DNA from: JAJFKB01 sp965230515
Lineage (GTDB): Bacteria; Pseudomonadota; Gammaproteobacteria; Pseudomonadales; IMCC2047
Length of the DNA stretch: 64,000 nt
NCBI GenBank assembly: GCA_965230515.1
Contig: OZ246007.1
Coordinates: 1,922,001-1,986,000, forward strand
Reading direction: 5' to 3'
Shown here: piece by piece, positions 53,487-62,640 of the stretch
Layout of the letters: every line of letters starts with the position of its first letter
How positions within the stretch are numbered: the stretch's first letter is position 1
Notes under the pieces: model-generated
What the model was told of the DNA's origin: nothing
Seen by the model: only the letters and a program-made list of their open reading frames with translations
Database searches by the model: none
Made by a program: the position numbers and the translations under genes

Positions 53487-55010
53487 TCAACTAAAACCAC
53501 CCGCAACGTCAGCCTGCGTCAGATAATGGTGAAACACACCATTCGGGTCATATTTTCCCCGCAACTCACCCAATCGCCGCCAGTTCTCTGGTGAGAAACA
53601 TTTCTGATAGCGGTCCTTGTGGCGAGGCTCTACTTCGTTCGGATAATGTCCCACCGCAAACGGGTCCATCAGGGGCAGCGTGCCACTCAGCCAGTTGTAG
53701 TTTTTATCATCATCCACCCGATCGTCCCAGATCGCATAGCACCCGACAAAACAGTCGGCCACCCAGGAGAAGCAGGAATCCTGCCTTTCCTCAATCTGCA
53801 TGTTGTAGGAGGCGAGGATATGACAGTCTTTGGTTGGCGCTTTATGCATATGACTGGCCAGTGCATGCAGGGTTCCGCTGCCATCATTGGTCAGCACATT
53901 ATCCACGATATAACGCCCCTGGCGCCCGGCGGGATCTTTCAGACTGAAAAAACGGTCATACAGCCCTTCAAAACTGAATTCCTGATACTCCGCCTGAACC
54001 ACACTTTTGCTCGCCAATGCTGATTCGGCAAAGGGCAATAATGCAGCCTTTGCTTTTTCCACAGAATCCTCAAATGCGAACGCGGTAAAAAAACAGATTT
54101 TGGATTGTTCTGGAGGAGCGTCCTCCGGCACTTCCGGGTGGTGCATCAATACCGTAATCAGCTCCACCCGTGACATGTCATGCTCTTTTCTGATCTGCTC
54201 CAGTGTCTGCGTGACTGTTTCCAGCTGGCTCAGAGGGAAAATATAGGAACTGGCGACAATGCCTTGGGGTACCGGATACAGTTGCAGATGCAGTCGGGTG
54301 ACCACACCAAAAAATCCCGGCCCGGCGCCCCGCACAGCCCAGAACAGATCCTGATTTTGCTGGGCATTGGCCGTTACCCGTTGTCCATCTGCGGTAATAA
54401 TCTCCGCACCCACGATCGAATGGGTCGCCATACCACCCCACTGCGGATAATTCCAGCCGATTCCGCCGCCCATGGTGAAACCGCTGAGTCCAACCGAGGG
54501 GCAGTGGGGTACCGGAAAGCTGAGACCCTTTTGACGAGCAGCCGTGACCAGGTGCAGGCTTCGCACACCCGGCTGAATGGTGGCAATCCGTTTGCTCTCA
54601 TCGATCTCGACTTCATCCAGCGCTGAGACGTCAATCACCATTCCCCCCTCGCGCACAGAAGTGCCTGTCGAGTTGTGGCCACCGGCGCGCACCGACACCT
54701 TAAGCTTGTTCTTTGCGGCATATTTAACGGCGTTGATGACATCCTCTTCAGACTGCGCCTGAACAATCAAATCGGGAAAACGCTTCGGTTTCGAATGGTG
54801 CCAGACCATCGCCCGGCGCCATAACTCATAGTTGCTATCCTTGCGGCTGATAATTTTTCCCTTCACACCTGCAATTGCCGTACTGTATAACTTCTCCTTC
54901 GCCTCTCCGGCAGAAAGCTGGCCGGCACGCAGTACTCCCAGCGCTCCCAGAGCAGTCATCGATACCAGTTGCTTCAGCACATTGCGCCGGGATTCTCTCT
55001 TCTGATTCAT
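53487..55010 (-). CDS. Tat-exported BBE-type FAD-linked oxidoreductase
   Basis: 507 residues. The N-terminus ESRRNVLKQLVSMTALGALG is a twin-arginine signal. A PCMH/VAO-type FAD domain follows (VSVRAGGHNSTGTS, VIDVSALDEVEID, GFTMGGGIGWNYPQWG). His112 in AGGHN and Cys170 in PHCPSVG sit where berberine-bridge-like enzymes attach FAD by two covalent bonds. The C-terminal BBE segment (residues about 440-500) includes NWLSGTLPLMDPFAVGHYPNEVEPRHKDRYQKCF, FSPENWRRLGELRGKYDPNGVF (shown as short parts of a longer run). It is 12 bp after a cytochrome c gene, suggesting a periplasmic flavoprotein-cytochrome pair. The substrate is unknown. Confidence 0.85.
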   Translation of the reverse strand: MNQKRESRRNVLKQLVSMTALGALGVLRAGQLSAGEAKEKLYSTAIAGVKGKIISRKDSNYELWRRAMVWHHSKPKRFPDLIVQAQSEEDVINAVKYAAKNKLKVSVRAGGHNSTGTSVREGGMVIDVSALDEVEIDESKRIATIQPGVRSLHLVTAARQKGLSFPVPHCPSVGLSGFTMGGGIGWNYPQWGGMATHSIVGAEIITADGQRVTANAQQNQDLFWAVRGAGPGFFGVVTRLHLQLYPVPQGIVASSYIFPLSQLETVTQTLEQIRKEHDMSRVELITVLMHHPEVPEDAPPEQSKICFFTAFAFEDSVEKAKAALLPFAESALASKSVVQAEYQEFSFEGLYDRFFSLKDPAGRQGRYIVDNVLTNDGSGTLHALASHMHKAPTKDCHILASYNMQIEERQDSCFSWVADCFVGCYAIWDDRVDDDKNYNWLSGTLPLMDPFAVGHYPNEVEPRHKDRYQKCFSPENWRRLGELRGKYDPNGVFHHYLTQADVAGGFS

Positions 55011-55022
55011 CGCCTGCTCCCC

Positions 55023-55340
55023 CTATTTAACCTGGGCAAAAAATTTGGCTAACATCTGTATGTCAGCTTCTGATAGCGGTTGCGCAATCGTGGTCATGGT
55101 TGCGTCTTTGCGTGCACCGGATTTGAAATCACGCAGTTGCTTGACCATATAAGCTGTCTTCTGATTTTGCAGATTGGGGTATTGATCCGCTTTGCCAATA
55201 CCATTTGCCCCATGGCAGGCCACGCAACTGGCTATTATTTCCTGATTGGCATCCAGTGCAGCTGCATGAAACGAAAACGCACATAAACCGGTAATAGCGG
55301 CCATCCGCCAGCCAGCGGTTGGTACAAAACGCCTGTTCAT
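55023..55340 (-). CDS. Small periplasmic cytochrome c
   Basis: 105 residues from ATG 55340 (preceded by GGGGGATCAGGAAA). Longer upstream reading is non-coding. It has a signal peptide (MNRRFVPTAGWRMAAITGLCAFSFHAAA), one haem site CVACH in EIIASCVACHGANGIGKADQYPNL, and a methionine ligand in KDATMTTIAQPLS. It is of the cytochrome c4/c553-half type found as redox partner of periplasmic dehydrogenases. It is first gene of its cluster, directly before the BBE-type flavoprotein. Confidence 0.88.
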   Translation of the reverse strand: MNRRFVPTAGWRMAAITGLCAFSFHAAALDANQEIIASCVACHGANGIGKADQYPNLQNQKTAYMVKQLRDFKSGARKDATMTTIAQPLSEADIQMLAKFFAQVK

Positions 55341-55620
55341 TTTCCTGATCCCCCTTATTCCGCTCTGAATCAATCTATAGTTGAAGCTAATAATACAACC
55401 ATAAGCAGAATACCGATAAGCCGCTATCACATATACGAAAGGGATAGCCGTAAAGCGTAATAATTGGCCGTCAACGCCCCTAAACGCAGGCTTAGCTACC
55501 ACCCAGTCAATAGAAGGAAAACTAAATTCGATTTGCTGGGGTCTGTTACAGGGAATCAGGTACAATAGCAGTCACTTTCACCAAACCAGCTATTTCAAGG
55601 GATAACTCTATTTTTCAGGT

Positions 55621-56631
55621 ATGCCTGTAACCACTCACTACGAAACTTCCATTGCAGGCTGGTCCTTCGCTCTGGCCAAGGGCCTCGATTATTACGGTCT
55701 GGATTCCCAAGCTATATTTAAAAAGGCCGGGATTGATTTTACCAAAATTGAAACGCCCTACACCCGCCTGCCCGTTCAATCAGTTCAGAAAGTTTGGCGA
55801 TACGCCTATGATAATACCGATGAGTATTTTGGCGTAATTGTGTCACAGTTTCTAAATCCCGCTTCTTTCCATGCTTTGGGTTTCGGCCTTTATGCCAGCC
55901 CCTCACTAAGAGAGCTGTTAGAGCGACTTATAAGATATCGGTGTGTCATCAGCCATATGTTTTTCGCCGAGCTGCTAGAGGAAAAAGATTGTTATCGATT
56001 ATCCACAACAGATGAACGCACCCTTAAAACCAACATCACACATGACACCCTGTTCAGCTTTATTATTAGCCTGATGAGACAGATGATGTTGCCATCCTTT
56101 AAACCCATGGCTGTCAGGCTTTCCAGAGTTCCAAAGCATTCTATCGATGCACTGACCGCCTTTATGGGATCACCGATAGAATTTGATAGCAAAAACAGCG
56201 AGCTAATATTCACCAAAGACCAACTCGATACACCACTGACAGGCGGCGACACCATGCTCGCGGCTAAACAGGATCAACTGACAGAACAGTACATCAGCGA
56301 ATTTGGCCTCATCAGTGAATACATGTTGCGGGTTAAGACTGAAATAAGCCAACTTTTAAGCTTCGGTGAGGTCAGCGTAAATAAGGTTGCGGAAAACCTG
56401 CATGTCACCGTTAGAACATTACAGCGCCGCTTAGCTGATGAAAACAGCTCGTACCATGACCTTCTGGATAAAGTACGCTACGAACTGGCCCTCGATTATA
56501 TGAAGGACCCGCAAACCAGCGCTACAGAGATCGCTTTTAAGTTAGGTTTCAATGACAGCAGCAGTTTCACCCGTTCATTTAAACGCTGGACCAAGCTCTC
56601 CGTTAGCGAATACCGTAGCAGAGAAAAATAG
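55621..56631 (+). CDS. AraC-family regulator (Arabinose_bd/OruR-like)
   Basis: 336 residues. The N-terminal 190 residues follow the pattern of the PF12625-type ligand domain (AGWSFALAKGLDYYGLDSQAIFKKAGID, PVQSVQKVWRYAYDNT, FGLYASPSLRELLERLIRYRCVIS). The C-terminal helix-turn-helix pair is VSVNKVAENLHVTVRTLQRRLADEN and SATEIAFKLGFNDSSSFTRSFKRW. It is divergent from the cytochrome-BBE flavoprotein cluster and is its likely activator. The downstream sulfatase converges on it. The start has a weak ribosome site. Confidence 0.85.
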   Translation: MPVTTHYETSIAGWSFALAKGLDYYGLDSQAIFKKAGIDFTKIETPYTRLPVQSVQKVWRYAYDNTDEYFGVIVSQFLNPASFHALGFGLYASPSLRELLERLIRYRCVISHMFFAELLEEKDCYRLSTTDERTLKTNITHDTLFSFIISLMRQMMLPSFKPMAVRLSRVPKHSIDALTAFMGSPIEFDSKNSELIFTKDQLDTPLTGGDTMLAAKQDQLTEQYISEFGLISEYMLRVKTEISQLLSFGEVSVNKVAENLHVTVRTLQRRLADENSSYHDLLDKVRYELALDYMKDPQTSATEIAFKLGFNDSSSFTRSFKRWTKLSVSEYRSREK

Positions 56632-56722
56632 GGAGCCTCCCTGTATAGGCGAAGCTCCGTAAAACGCGCTCCAAAGTCAAACCGAGGATCGCGAGAGGGA
56701 AAGTGCTTTTGTCTGCGCAGCC

Positions 56723-58252
56723 CTACTCGGTAAATGCAGGGATTATTTCTGTCTTTGTCCGCCACTGATCTCCGTAAAGTTCGCGAAACATCCCAGGACG
56801 GATAACCGAACCCTTGGCGACACCACCGCGCCACAAGTCATACTTTATGTCTGAGTATTTCGCAAAAAACCTGTCCAGCTTTTTATCCAGGGAAGCTGCT
56901 ATTTTCCGATAATCCGGATCACCATAAAGATTGCGAAGTTGTCCCGGATCATTTTTCATATCATAGAGTTCGTTAAACCCAGTCCCCGGCAGTCGCTTCC
57001 AATAAGCATATTCCGGTGTGCGCACTCCCCGCGACTCTTCCTGCTCATAATAAATCTCATCTTTCCAGGCGATGGTGCTACCTTTGAATAAATTAGCAAA
57101 ACTACGTCCAGGACTATTATCAAATCCAACATCCTTGATTCCCAATAAGTCCAGAATGGTCACTGGCAGGTCATACTGGCCAATCAGCAAATCCGACCGG
57201 TCACGACTACCTTTTTTGCCGGGATGACGAATAATTAACGGGATATTCAGAGCCGCCTCGTAAAGATTGGCAGGAGAAGTTACCACCGTATGCTGCCATA
57301 GCCCGTGCTGCCCATAAAAATTCCCCTGATCCGATGAAAATATCACCAATGTATTTTCATCCAGCCCTTTTTCCTTTAACGCCTTTAACACACGTCCCAC
57401 ACCATCATCCACCACCGTATTTTGGGAGGCCACGTTCGCCATGGTCTCAGGATCATTATGCATCGCGATCGCTTCTCGGTGCTTTTTCTTGAGGAACCCA
57501 TTGGTGTTGTGATCCAACAATTGATCCAGTACATTCTCGTTAAAGGCAACTCGTGGAAAAGATTTGAATTCCTGCCCAACATAGCTCTGGTAGTGTCTGT
57601 TTTTAGCCGGACCCAGGTTAGTCGGGGGATTAAGGTAGGGGCCATCATAGTTTAACTGCAGATAAAAGGGTTTATCCCCCTCGTAACTGCGAATGTAATC
57701 CACTGCTTTGTCAGTAAAGAAGTCAACGATATGCTGCCCCTTCACGTCATACACCTGGTCATTATCGATAACCCGATTGTTCCAGAAATCCACGGTATGC
57801 CCGTCGGTAAAGGTGACCCAATGTTGATAGCCAATGGACGCTTTCCAGGGTTGCCCCAGGTGCCATTTACCAATCAGCGCAGTCTGGTAACCACGATTTT
57901 TCAAGGTCAGGGGCAACGTTCGAAACTCAGCAACTGCCGACCACTCTCGTGGCCACTGATCCAGCATCTCATCATCTAGCCAGTTATGAACCCCGTGTTG
58001 GGATGGCATCAGGCCGGTCATTAATGTGGCTCGCGTAGGCGAGCACATACCGTTAACCGCAAAAGCGTTTGTGAAACGAACACCCTCCCCCGCCAACCTG
58101 TCGATATTTGGCGTGCGCACATCGGGATTACCATAAACACCCAGAATCGAGGCTGGCTGGTTGTCCGTCAAAATAAACAATAGATTAGGTTGACGCTCTG
58201 AAGCCTGTGCACTTGCAATGAAGACTACCGCCAGGTATAGGAGGAATTTCAC
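56723..58252 (-). CDS. Sulfatase 2 (formylglycine-dependent)
   Basis: 509 residues with a short signal peptide (MKFLLYLAVVFIASAQA). Formylglycine motif CSPTR (Cys70) followed by ATLMTG, metal residues in LFILTDNQP (Asp30, Asn31) and IFSSDQGNFYGQHG, and GKWHLGQPW. It differs from the AtsA-like enzyme in Asn replacing the second Asp and in the DQG for DNG change, and resembles polysaccharide or small-ester sulfatases (arylsulfatase A-related) without a clear subfamily. It follows the second TonB receptor by 73 bp holding a terminator, so expression may be attenuated relative to the receptor. Confidence 0.87.
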   Translation of the reverse strand: MKFLLYLAVVFIASAQASERQPNLLFILTDNQPASILGVYGNPDVRTPNIDRLAGEGVRFTNAFAVNGMCSPTRATLMTGLMPSQHGVHNWLDDEMLDQWPREWSAVAEFRTLPLTLKNRGYQTALIGKWHLGQPWKASIGYQHWVTFTDGHTVDFWNNRVIDNDQVYDVKGQHIVDFFTDKAVDYIRSYEGDKPFYLQLNYDGPYLNPPTNLGPAKNRHYQSYVGQEFKSFPRVAFNENVLDQLLDHNTNGFLKKKHREAIAMHNDPETMANVASQNTVVDDGVGRVLKALKEKGLDENTLVIFSSDQGNFYGQHGLWQHTVVTSPANLYEAALNIPLIIRHPGKKGSRDRSDLLIGQYDLPVTILDLLGIKDVGFDNSPGRSFANLFKGSTIAWKDEIYYEQEESRGVRTPEYAYWKRLPGTGFNELYDMKNDPGQLRNLYGDPDYRKIAASLDKKLDRFFAKYSDIKYDLWRGGVAKGSVIRPGMFRELYGDQWRTKTEIIPAFTE

Positions 58253-58278
58253 AACGAGCTCCTTATTAATTAGAGGCG

Positions 58279-58314
58279 AAAAAAGCCGGGCACATCGAAT
58301 ATGCGCCGGCTTTT
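58279..58314 (-). terminator. Terminator-like hairpin between receptor 2 and sulfatase 2
   Basis: GCCGG (58285-58289) pairs with CCGGC (58306-58310), with additional inner pairing GCAT/ATGT. Six T follow on minus and four T on plus. Confidence 0.65.
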
Positions 58315-58325
58315 CCGGTTACAGC

Positions 58326-60584
58326 TTAAAACTCGTACTTGGCCTGCACGCCAATTGATCTCGGTGGATCTATGGCACCAAAGAAAGCGCCTCTAAAGAA
58401 GGGGACGTCGTTGACCCAGGTAGTTGTCTCCTCTTCTGTCAGGTTTTTCCCTACCAGGGCAACACTCCACCCGTCTTCACTGGCCAGCTGAATACGGGCA
58501 TTAATTTTTGTAAAGGAATCCTGCTCAGAAATTGGGTCAAGATCCAGTGCGGTAAAATACGCATCTGAAAAATTAGCACCAACCACTACCGTTAGCTCAA
58601 GACCGTTATTCAAATCATGAATATATTCGAGATTGATGCTTCCCGCCCAGTCCGGGGCAAAAGACAGTTCTTTACCCGATAAGTCCTGAGTACAGGTATT
58701 CGGATTCATACCCGTCGCAATACCGTGCGCAACCTGCTGCCCCGCATTACATATGGCCGTCGGGAAACTATCGTACTCTGCACTCAGGAACGCTACTGCG
58801 CCGGACAACATCAGGTTATCGTTAATCTGCCAGCGCCCGTCAATCTCCAACCCCTCAGTGGTTGAGGTGGCAGCATTTCCAGTCACGAAGGCAACACCAT
58901 TCCAGGCAGCTACCTGTAGATCCTCAAACTCAGAGCGGAACAGCGCTGCATTAAGCTCTACTGCGCCATCGGCTAATTTGGATTTAAACCCGACCTCCCA
59001 GGCGTCGACCGTCTCCTCCTCAAATTGCGCGCCGCTCTCGAAATCGAACCCACCCGATTTAAAGCCCTGCGAGAAGCTCGCATAAATCATAATATCGTCG
59101 TTCAGGTCATACTGAACATTCAGGGAGGGAGTAACGTCCGAATCACTACGCGAATCATCAACAGTTCGATTAGGGAAGGGCATCATCCCTGTGGTTGTTT
59201 GGGTAAAATCCAAGTCCTTTTCATCATCGGTATAGCGTAATCCCAAGGTTGTCCTTAGGCGCTCGGTAATATTCCAGGTACCCTGGGCAAAAAGGGCAAT
59301 ACTATCGGTATCCTGGACCAGGTCAAAGGCGGTACGCCCCACAAAGGGTGGCAAAGGAAAGCCATCAGCTCTGCCCTGTGTGGTATCAAAATCGAAGAAC
59401 TGAAGATGGTCTACCTCTTCAGTCTGATAGAAGACACCCAGGATGTATTCAAAGCTACCACCGGTCGCAGACTCTAAACGAAACTCCTGCGAAAACTGCG
59501 AATGCTCCTCATCATAACGTTTTGCTGCTGTTTCAATATTGGCAGCGAAATTTGCCGGAATATTGTTTTCATACTCGTAACCAACAAAAGAGGTAATGGA
59601 TACCAACGTGATGCTATCCAACTCGTACTTAAACGTCGCTGTTAGATTTTGTGCATCCGTATCATCGAAGTCGGCACCAAACACGGGGTTATTAACGGAA
59701 CGTTTGTAATCCAATTTTTGCTCGAAGTTGGGATCTACCGACTGATAGTTCGCCAGGCGTGGACCCGCTTCCACCAACTGCATGGTCCGTCCATCCACAT
59801 CAAAGGAGGAGGACTCCGCGTTAACAACCAGGCTTAAACGATCCGAAATATCCCAGGACAAAATACCACGTACGAAAGACTCATCCTCCTCCGCTTCATC
59901 GTCTCCCGTTGTAATATTCTCAACAAACCCTTCCGCTCCCGCTTTTTTTACTACAATGCGTCCCGCCAGGTCATCCGTCAGAGGTCCGGAAAGTATCCCG
60001 GTTATCTGGTAAGATTCATCACCCTCAAAATATTCCGCTTCGATAGACCCTTCAAACTCCTGGGTAGGTTTTCTAGTGGTGATATTCAGTGCCCCGGCGA
60101 TAGTGTTCTTGCCGAACAATACACCCTGCGGACCTTTTAGAACCTCCACTCTCTCCACATCAAGAAATGGAGAGCGTGAAGAGCGACCTCGGCCAAAATA
60201 TACACCGTCGATAAAAGTACCGACTGACTGTTCAAAACCATGGTTGGCACCAGACCCGATGGCTCGAATCGTTACACTGTCCTGAGTGGCGTTTTCTGCG
60301 ATCGTCACGTTGGGAATCGAGGCCGACAGCTCCTCCAGCCCATTCATTGAATACTGGCTAAGTTTTTCACCGGTAGTCACGGACACTGAAATCGGCACAT
60401 CCTGAAGGCTTTGTTCCCTCTTTTGCGCCGTCACAATGACCTCTTCCAGAACCGCAGCATTTGCAACAGGTAACCCTGTCAGCATTACCAGTGCCGCTAT
60501 GTTCCTTGAAAAACACCTGCTTTCTGTTTTACCAGCACTATTTTGCATCGCTCTCAACGCGATCTTAAACTGATTATTTATCAT
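58326..60584 (-). CDS. TonB-dependent outer-membrane receptor 2
   Basis: 752 residues with a long signal peptide, TonB box EEVIVTAQKRE, plug motifs (VPISVSVTTGEKL, LEELSASIPNVTI, VERVEVLKGPQGVLFGKNTIAGAL) and a barrel ending QAKYEF. Ribosome site AGAGGGAGATTATTA precedes the ATG. The plug is typical of the same receptor class as receptor 1, but the barrels differ throughout, so they probably admit different ligands. It is followed by a sulfatase in the same order as receptor 1. Cysteine pair C..GQQ..CTQ near residue 640 may form a loop disulfide. Confidence 0.9.
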   Translation of the reverse strand: MINNQFKIALRAMQNSAGKTESRCFSRNIAALVMLTGLPVANAAVLEEVIVTAQKREQSLQDVPISVSVTTGEKLSQYSMNGLEELSASIPNVTIAENATQDSVTIRAIGSGANHGFEQSVGTFIDGVYFGRGRSSRSPFLDVERVEVLKGPQGVLFGKNTIAGALNITTRKPTQEFEGSIEAEYFEGDESYQITGILSGPLTDDLAGRIVVKKAGAEGFVENITTGDDEAEEDESFVRGILSWDISDRLSLVVNAESSSFDVDGRTMQLVEAGPRLANYQSVDPNFEQKLDYKRSVNNPVFGADFDDTDAQNLTATFKYELDSITLVSITSFVGYEYENNIPANFAANIETAAKRYDEEHSQFSQEFRLESATGGSFEYILGVFYQTEEVDHLQFFDFDTTQGRADGFPLPPFVGRTAFDLVQDTDSIALFAQGTWNITERLRTTLGLRYTDDEKDLDFTQTTTGMMPFPNRTVDDSRSDSDVTPSLNVQYDLNDDIMIYASFSQGFKSGGFDFESGAQFEEETVDAWEVGFKSKLADGAVELNAALFRSEFEDLQVAAWNGVAFVTGNAATSTTEGLEIDGRWQINDNLMLSGAVAFLSAEYDSFPTAICNAGQQVAHGIATGMNPNTCTQDLSGKELSFAPDWAGSINLEYIHDLNNGLELTVVVGANFSDAYFTALDLDPISEQDSFTKINARIQLASEDGWSVALVGKNLTEEETTTWVNDVPFFRGAFFGAIDPPRSIGVQAKYEF

Positions 60585-60741
60585 TAATAATCTCCCTCTA
60601 CCTTCCCCGTCTGTTTGATTAAGTTTCTAGCTACTGCAAGCATAAACAGACTAACAAAGTGATGAGAAAACGCGCCCGACATATGGCGCCAAAAGTAATG
60701 CATTTTGCGACAATCACACGAAAACAATAACTGAAACAAAC

Positions 60742-60770
60742 AAAAAAGGCCCACTCTTGCGAGTGAGCCT
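60742..60770 (-). terminator. Terminator of the tRNA unit
   Basis: GGCTCACTC, loop GCAA, GAGTGGGCC on minus, followed by TTTTTTG. It lies 12 bp beyond tRNA-Glu. Confidence 0.85.
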
Positions 60771-60781
60771 TTCTCTTTTGG

Positions 60782-60857
60782 TGGCGTCCCCTAGGGGGTT
60801 CGAACCCCTGTTACCGCCGTGAAAGGGCGGTGTCCTAGGCCTCTAGACGAAGGGGAC
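60782..60857 (-). tRNA. tRNA-Glu (anticodon TTC)
   Basis: 76 nt with encoded CCA. Acceptor GTCCCCT pairs with AGGGGAC; anticodon loop in CGCCCTTTCACGGCG gives TTC; T-loop GGTTCGAACCC is standard. It is second in a two-tRNA unit. Confidence 0.97.
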
Positions 60858-60872
60858 AAAACCTTCTTGAAT

Positions 60873-60948
60873 TGGTGGAGCTAAGCGGGATCGAACCGCT
60901 GACCTCAACACTGCCAGTGTTGCGCTCTCCCAGCTGAGCTATAGCCCC
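60873..60948 (-). tRNA. tRNA-Ala (anticodon GGC)
   Basis: 76 nt with encoded CCA. Acceptor GGGGCTA / TAGCTCC contains the G3:U70 pair that identifies alanine tRNAs; the anticodon loop in ACACTGGCAGTGT gives GGC. It is first in the unit, 15 bp before tRNA-Glu. Confidence 0.97.
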
Positions 60949-60962
60949 AAAAAGAGCAGGGC

Positions 60963-60991
60963 ATATTAAGCACAGAGCCTTTGCCTGTCAA
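60963..60991 (-). promoter_or_regulatory. Promoter of the tRNA unit
   Basis: Minus-strand TTGACA (60986-60991), 17-bp spacer, TAATAT (60963-60968), ending 14 bp before tRNA-Ala. Near-consensus. Confidence 0.8.
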
Positions 60992-61010
60992 GCATTTGCG
61001 CGGCAAAGGG

Positions 61011-62393
61011 CTACAAATTTTCCTCGGCGAAGGCCGCCAGTCGACTCCTTTCGATGCTTTCGATATGCATCACGCCGCTATGATCAAAGCTTTTGAATTT
61101 TTCAACAATGTAGGTCAGTCCGGACGTGAGCGCTGTTACATACTTGTTATCTATCTGTGCCAAATTGCCGAGAATGACAATTTTTGAGTTTTTACCAACA
61201 CGCGTAATGATGGATTTTAACTGAAACTGGGTAAGACTCTGGCTTTCATCAATAATGATGTAGGCATTATTGATGGATCGGCCTCGCATAAAATTAAGTG
61301 ATTTAAACTGGATATTGGCTTTCTCTTTAACATAGGAAATGCTGCCTACACAGGATTCATCACCACCATGCAAAATCTCCAGATTATCATCAAACGCTGC
61401 CAGCCAGGGTGCCATCTTTTCCTCTTCTGTCCCCGGCAGGAAACCGATCTCCTCGGCAATGGGCGGTGTCGATCTGGCCACAATCAGTTTGTTATATTGC
61501 TTCTGCTCAATAATAGCGTGCAGCCCAAATGCCAGGGCCAACAAAGTTTTGCCTGATCCAGCCGGCCCGGTCAGTATGGACAGATCAATATCCGGTGACT
61601 GCAGCAGATAACAGGCCATCGCCTGATCCAGGTTGCGCGGTTGCAGCCCCCAGATTTTTTGGTGCATCAGCCGGTCTTCGTTTAAATCCCGAATAAAAAT
61701 CGATTCATTTTCGATCGACTCCACAAACCCGATAAAGCCCCGGCTGTCACGCACGAACATGTTGGGGTAATACTCGGGGTGTAGATCGCGGCGAATCACA
61801 TGTACGGTGTGACCATCTCTGGTCATACTGTCCACCTTGTCGACACCGTCCCAGAAACTGCCAGTGATCACTTCCCGCCCTTTCGCCAGCAGATCAATAT
61901 CATCCAGTATGCGATCTTTACGATAATCCTCTACATTACGCAGCCCTGATCCTTTGGCCTTTAGCCGCATATTGATATCCTTGGTTACCAGGCATACATA
62001 GCTGTCAGGGTTATGCTTTTGCAGGGAGATTGCGGTATTGATGATCTGATTATCCGGTGCGTCCTTGGTCAGAAACGGAATGCTGTCGGATGGTTGTAAC
62101 AATTGGTCGGGGAAAATCGATAGCGTGCCGGGGGAAGCATTGTTTTTTGTGACCGAGGTAACGATCTCAACCCCTTCCTGAATTTCACGTGTGTCAGCGT
62201 TGGCCAGCAGTTTATCGATTGTCTGAATGGCGATACGCGCTTCTTTACTGACATCCTTGTCGCGCCGATCCTTGATCTCATCCAGTTCTTCCAGCACGGT
62301 CATTGGTATCATGACATTATGCTCGTTAAAGGAATAAACTGCTGTCGGGTCATGCAAAAGTACGTTGGTATCAAGTACGTAAATTTTCTGCAT
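61011..62393 (-). CDS. PhoH-family ATPase with N-terminal PIN domain
   Basis: 460 residues from ATG 62393 (ACGGAGTATAAGTTG in front). Residues 1-150 are a PIN-type nuclease domain (YVLDTNVLLHDP, acidic EELDEIKDRRDKD, LVTKDINMR). Residues about 230-460 are the PhoH P-loop ATPase with GPAGSGKTLLALAFG (Walker A) and IIIDESQSLTQFQ (Walker B), plus GNLAQIDNKY. The PIN-PhoH fusion (PhoH2/YlaK type) has been shown in mycobacteria to unwind and cleave RNA. This is distinct from the short PhoH/YbeZ. It is upstream of the tRNA unit on the same strand. Confidence 0.92.
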   Translation of the reverse strand: MQKIYVLDTNVLLHDPTAVYSFNEHNVMIPMTVLEELDEIKDRRDKDVSKEARIAIQTIDKLLANADTREIQEGVEIVTSVTKNNASPGTLSIFPDQLLQPSDSIPFLTKDAPDNQIINTAISLQKHNPDSYVCLVTKDINMRLKAKGSGLRNVEDYRKDRILDDIDLLAKGREVITGSFWDGVDKVDSMTRDGHTVHVIRRDLHPEYYPNMFVRDSRGFIGFVESIENESIFIRDLNEDRLMHQKIWGLQPRNLDQAMACYLLQSPDIDLSILTGPAGSGKTLLALAFGLHAIIEQKQYNKLIVARSTPPIAEEIGFLPGTEEEKMAPWLAAFDDNLEILHGGDESCVGSISYVKEKANIQFKSLNFMRGRSINNAYIIIDESQSLTQFQLKSIITRVGKNSKIVILGNLAQIDNKYVTALTSGLTYIVEKFKSFDHSGVMHIESIERSRLAAFAEENL

Positions 62394-62640
62394 CAACTTA
62401 TACTCCGTAAACTGTATTTATAGGAGGTATTAAGGGATCTGATATTGGAAAAAGTGTGCTTAATTGTCGGGGAGAGGGGTTTTATTTTGGGGTGCAGTAA
62501 CAAGCGTTTTGGAAAAACGAAAATCGTGAGCCATTCAACAGTTCGATCAAAACCCGCTACGGGTCTTGCGAATAACAGCATATCACCTCACACAGCGCTC
62601 ACACGCAGGGAAACATCCCTTTCATAGTAACGCGCAATTA

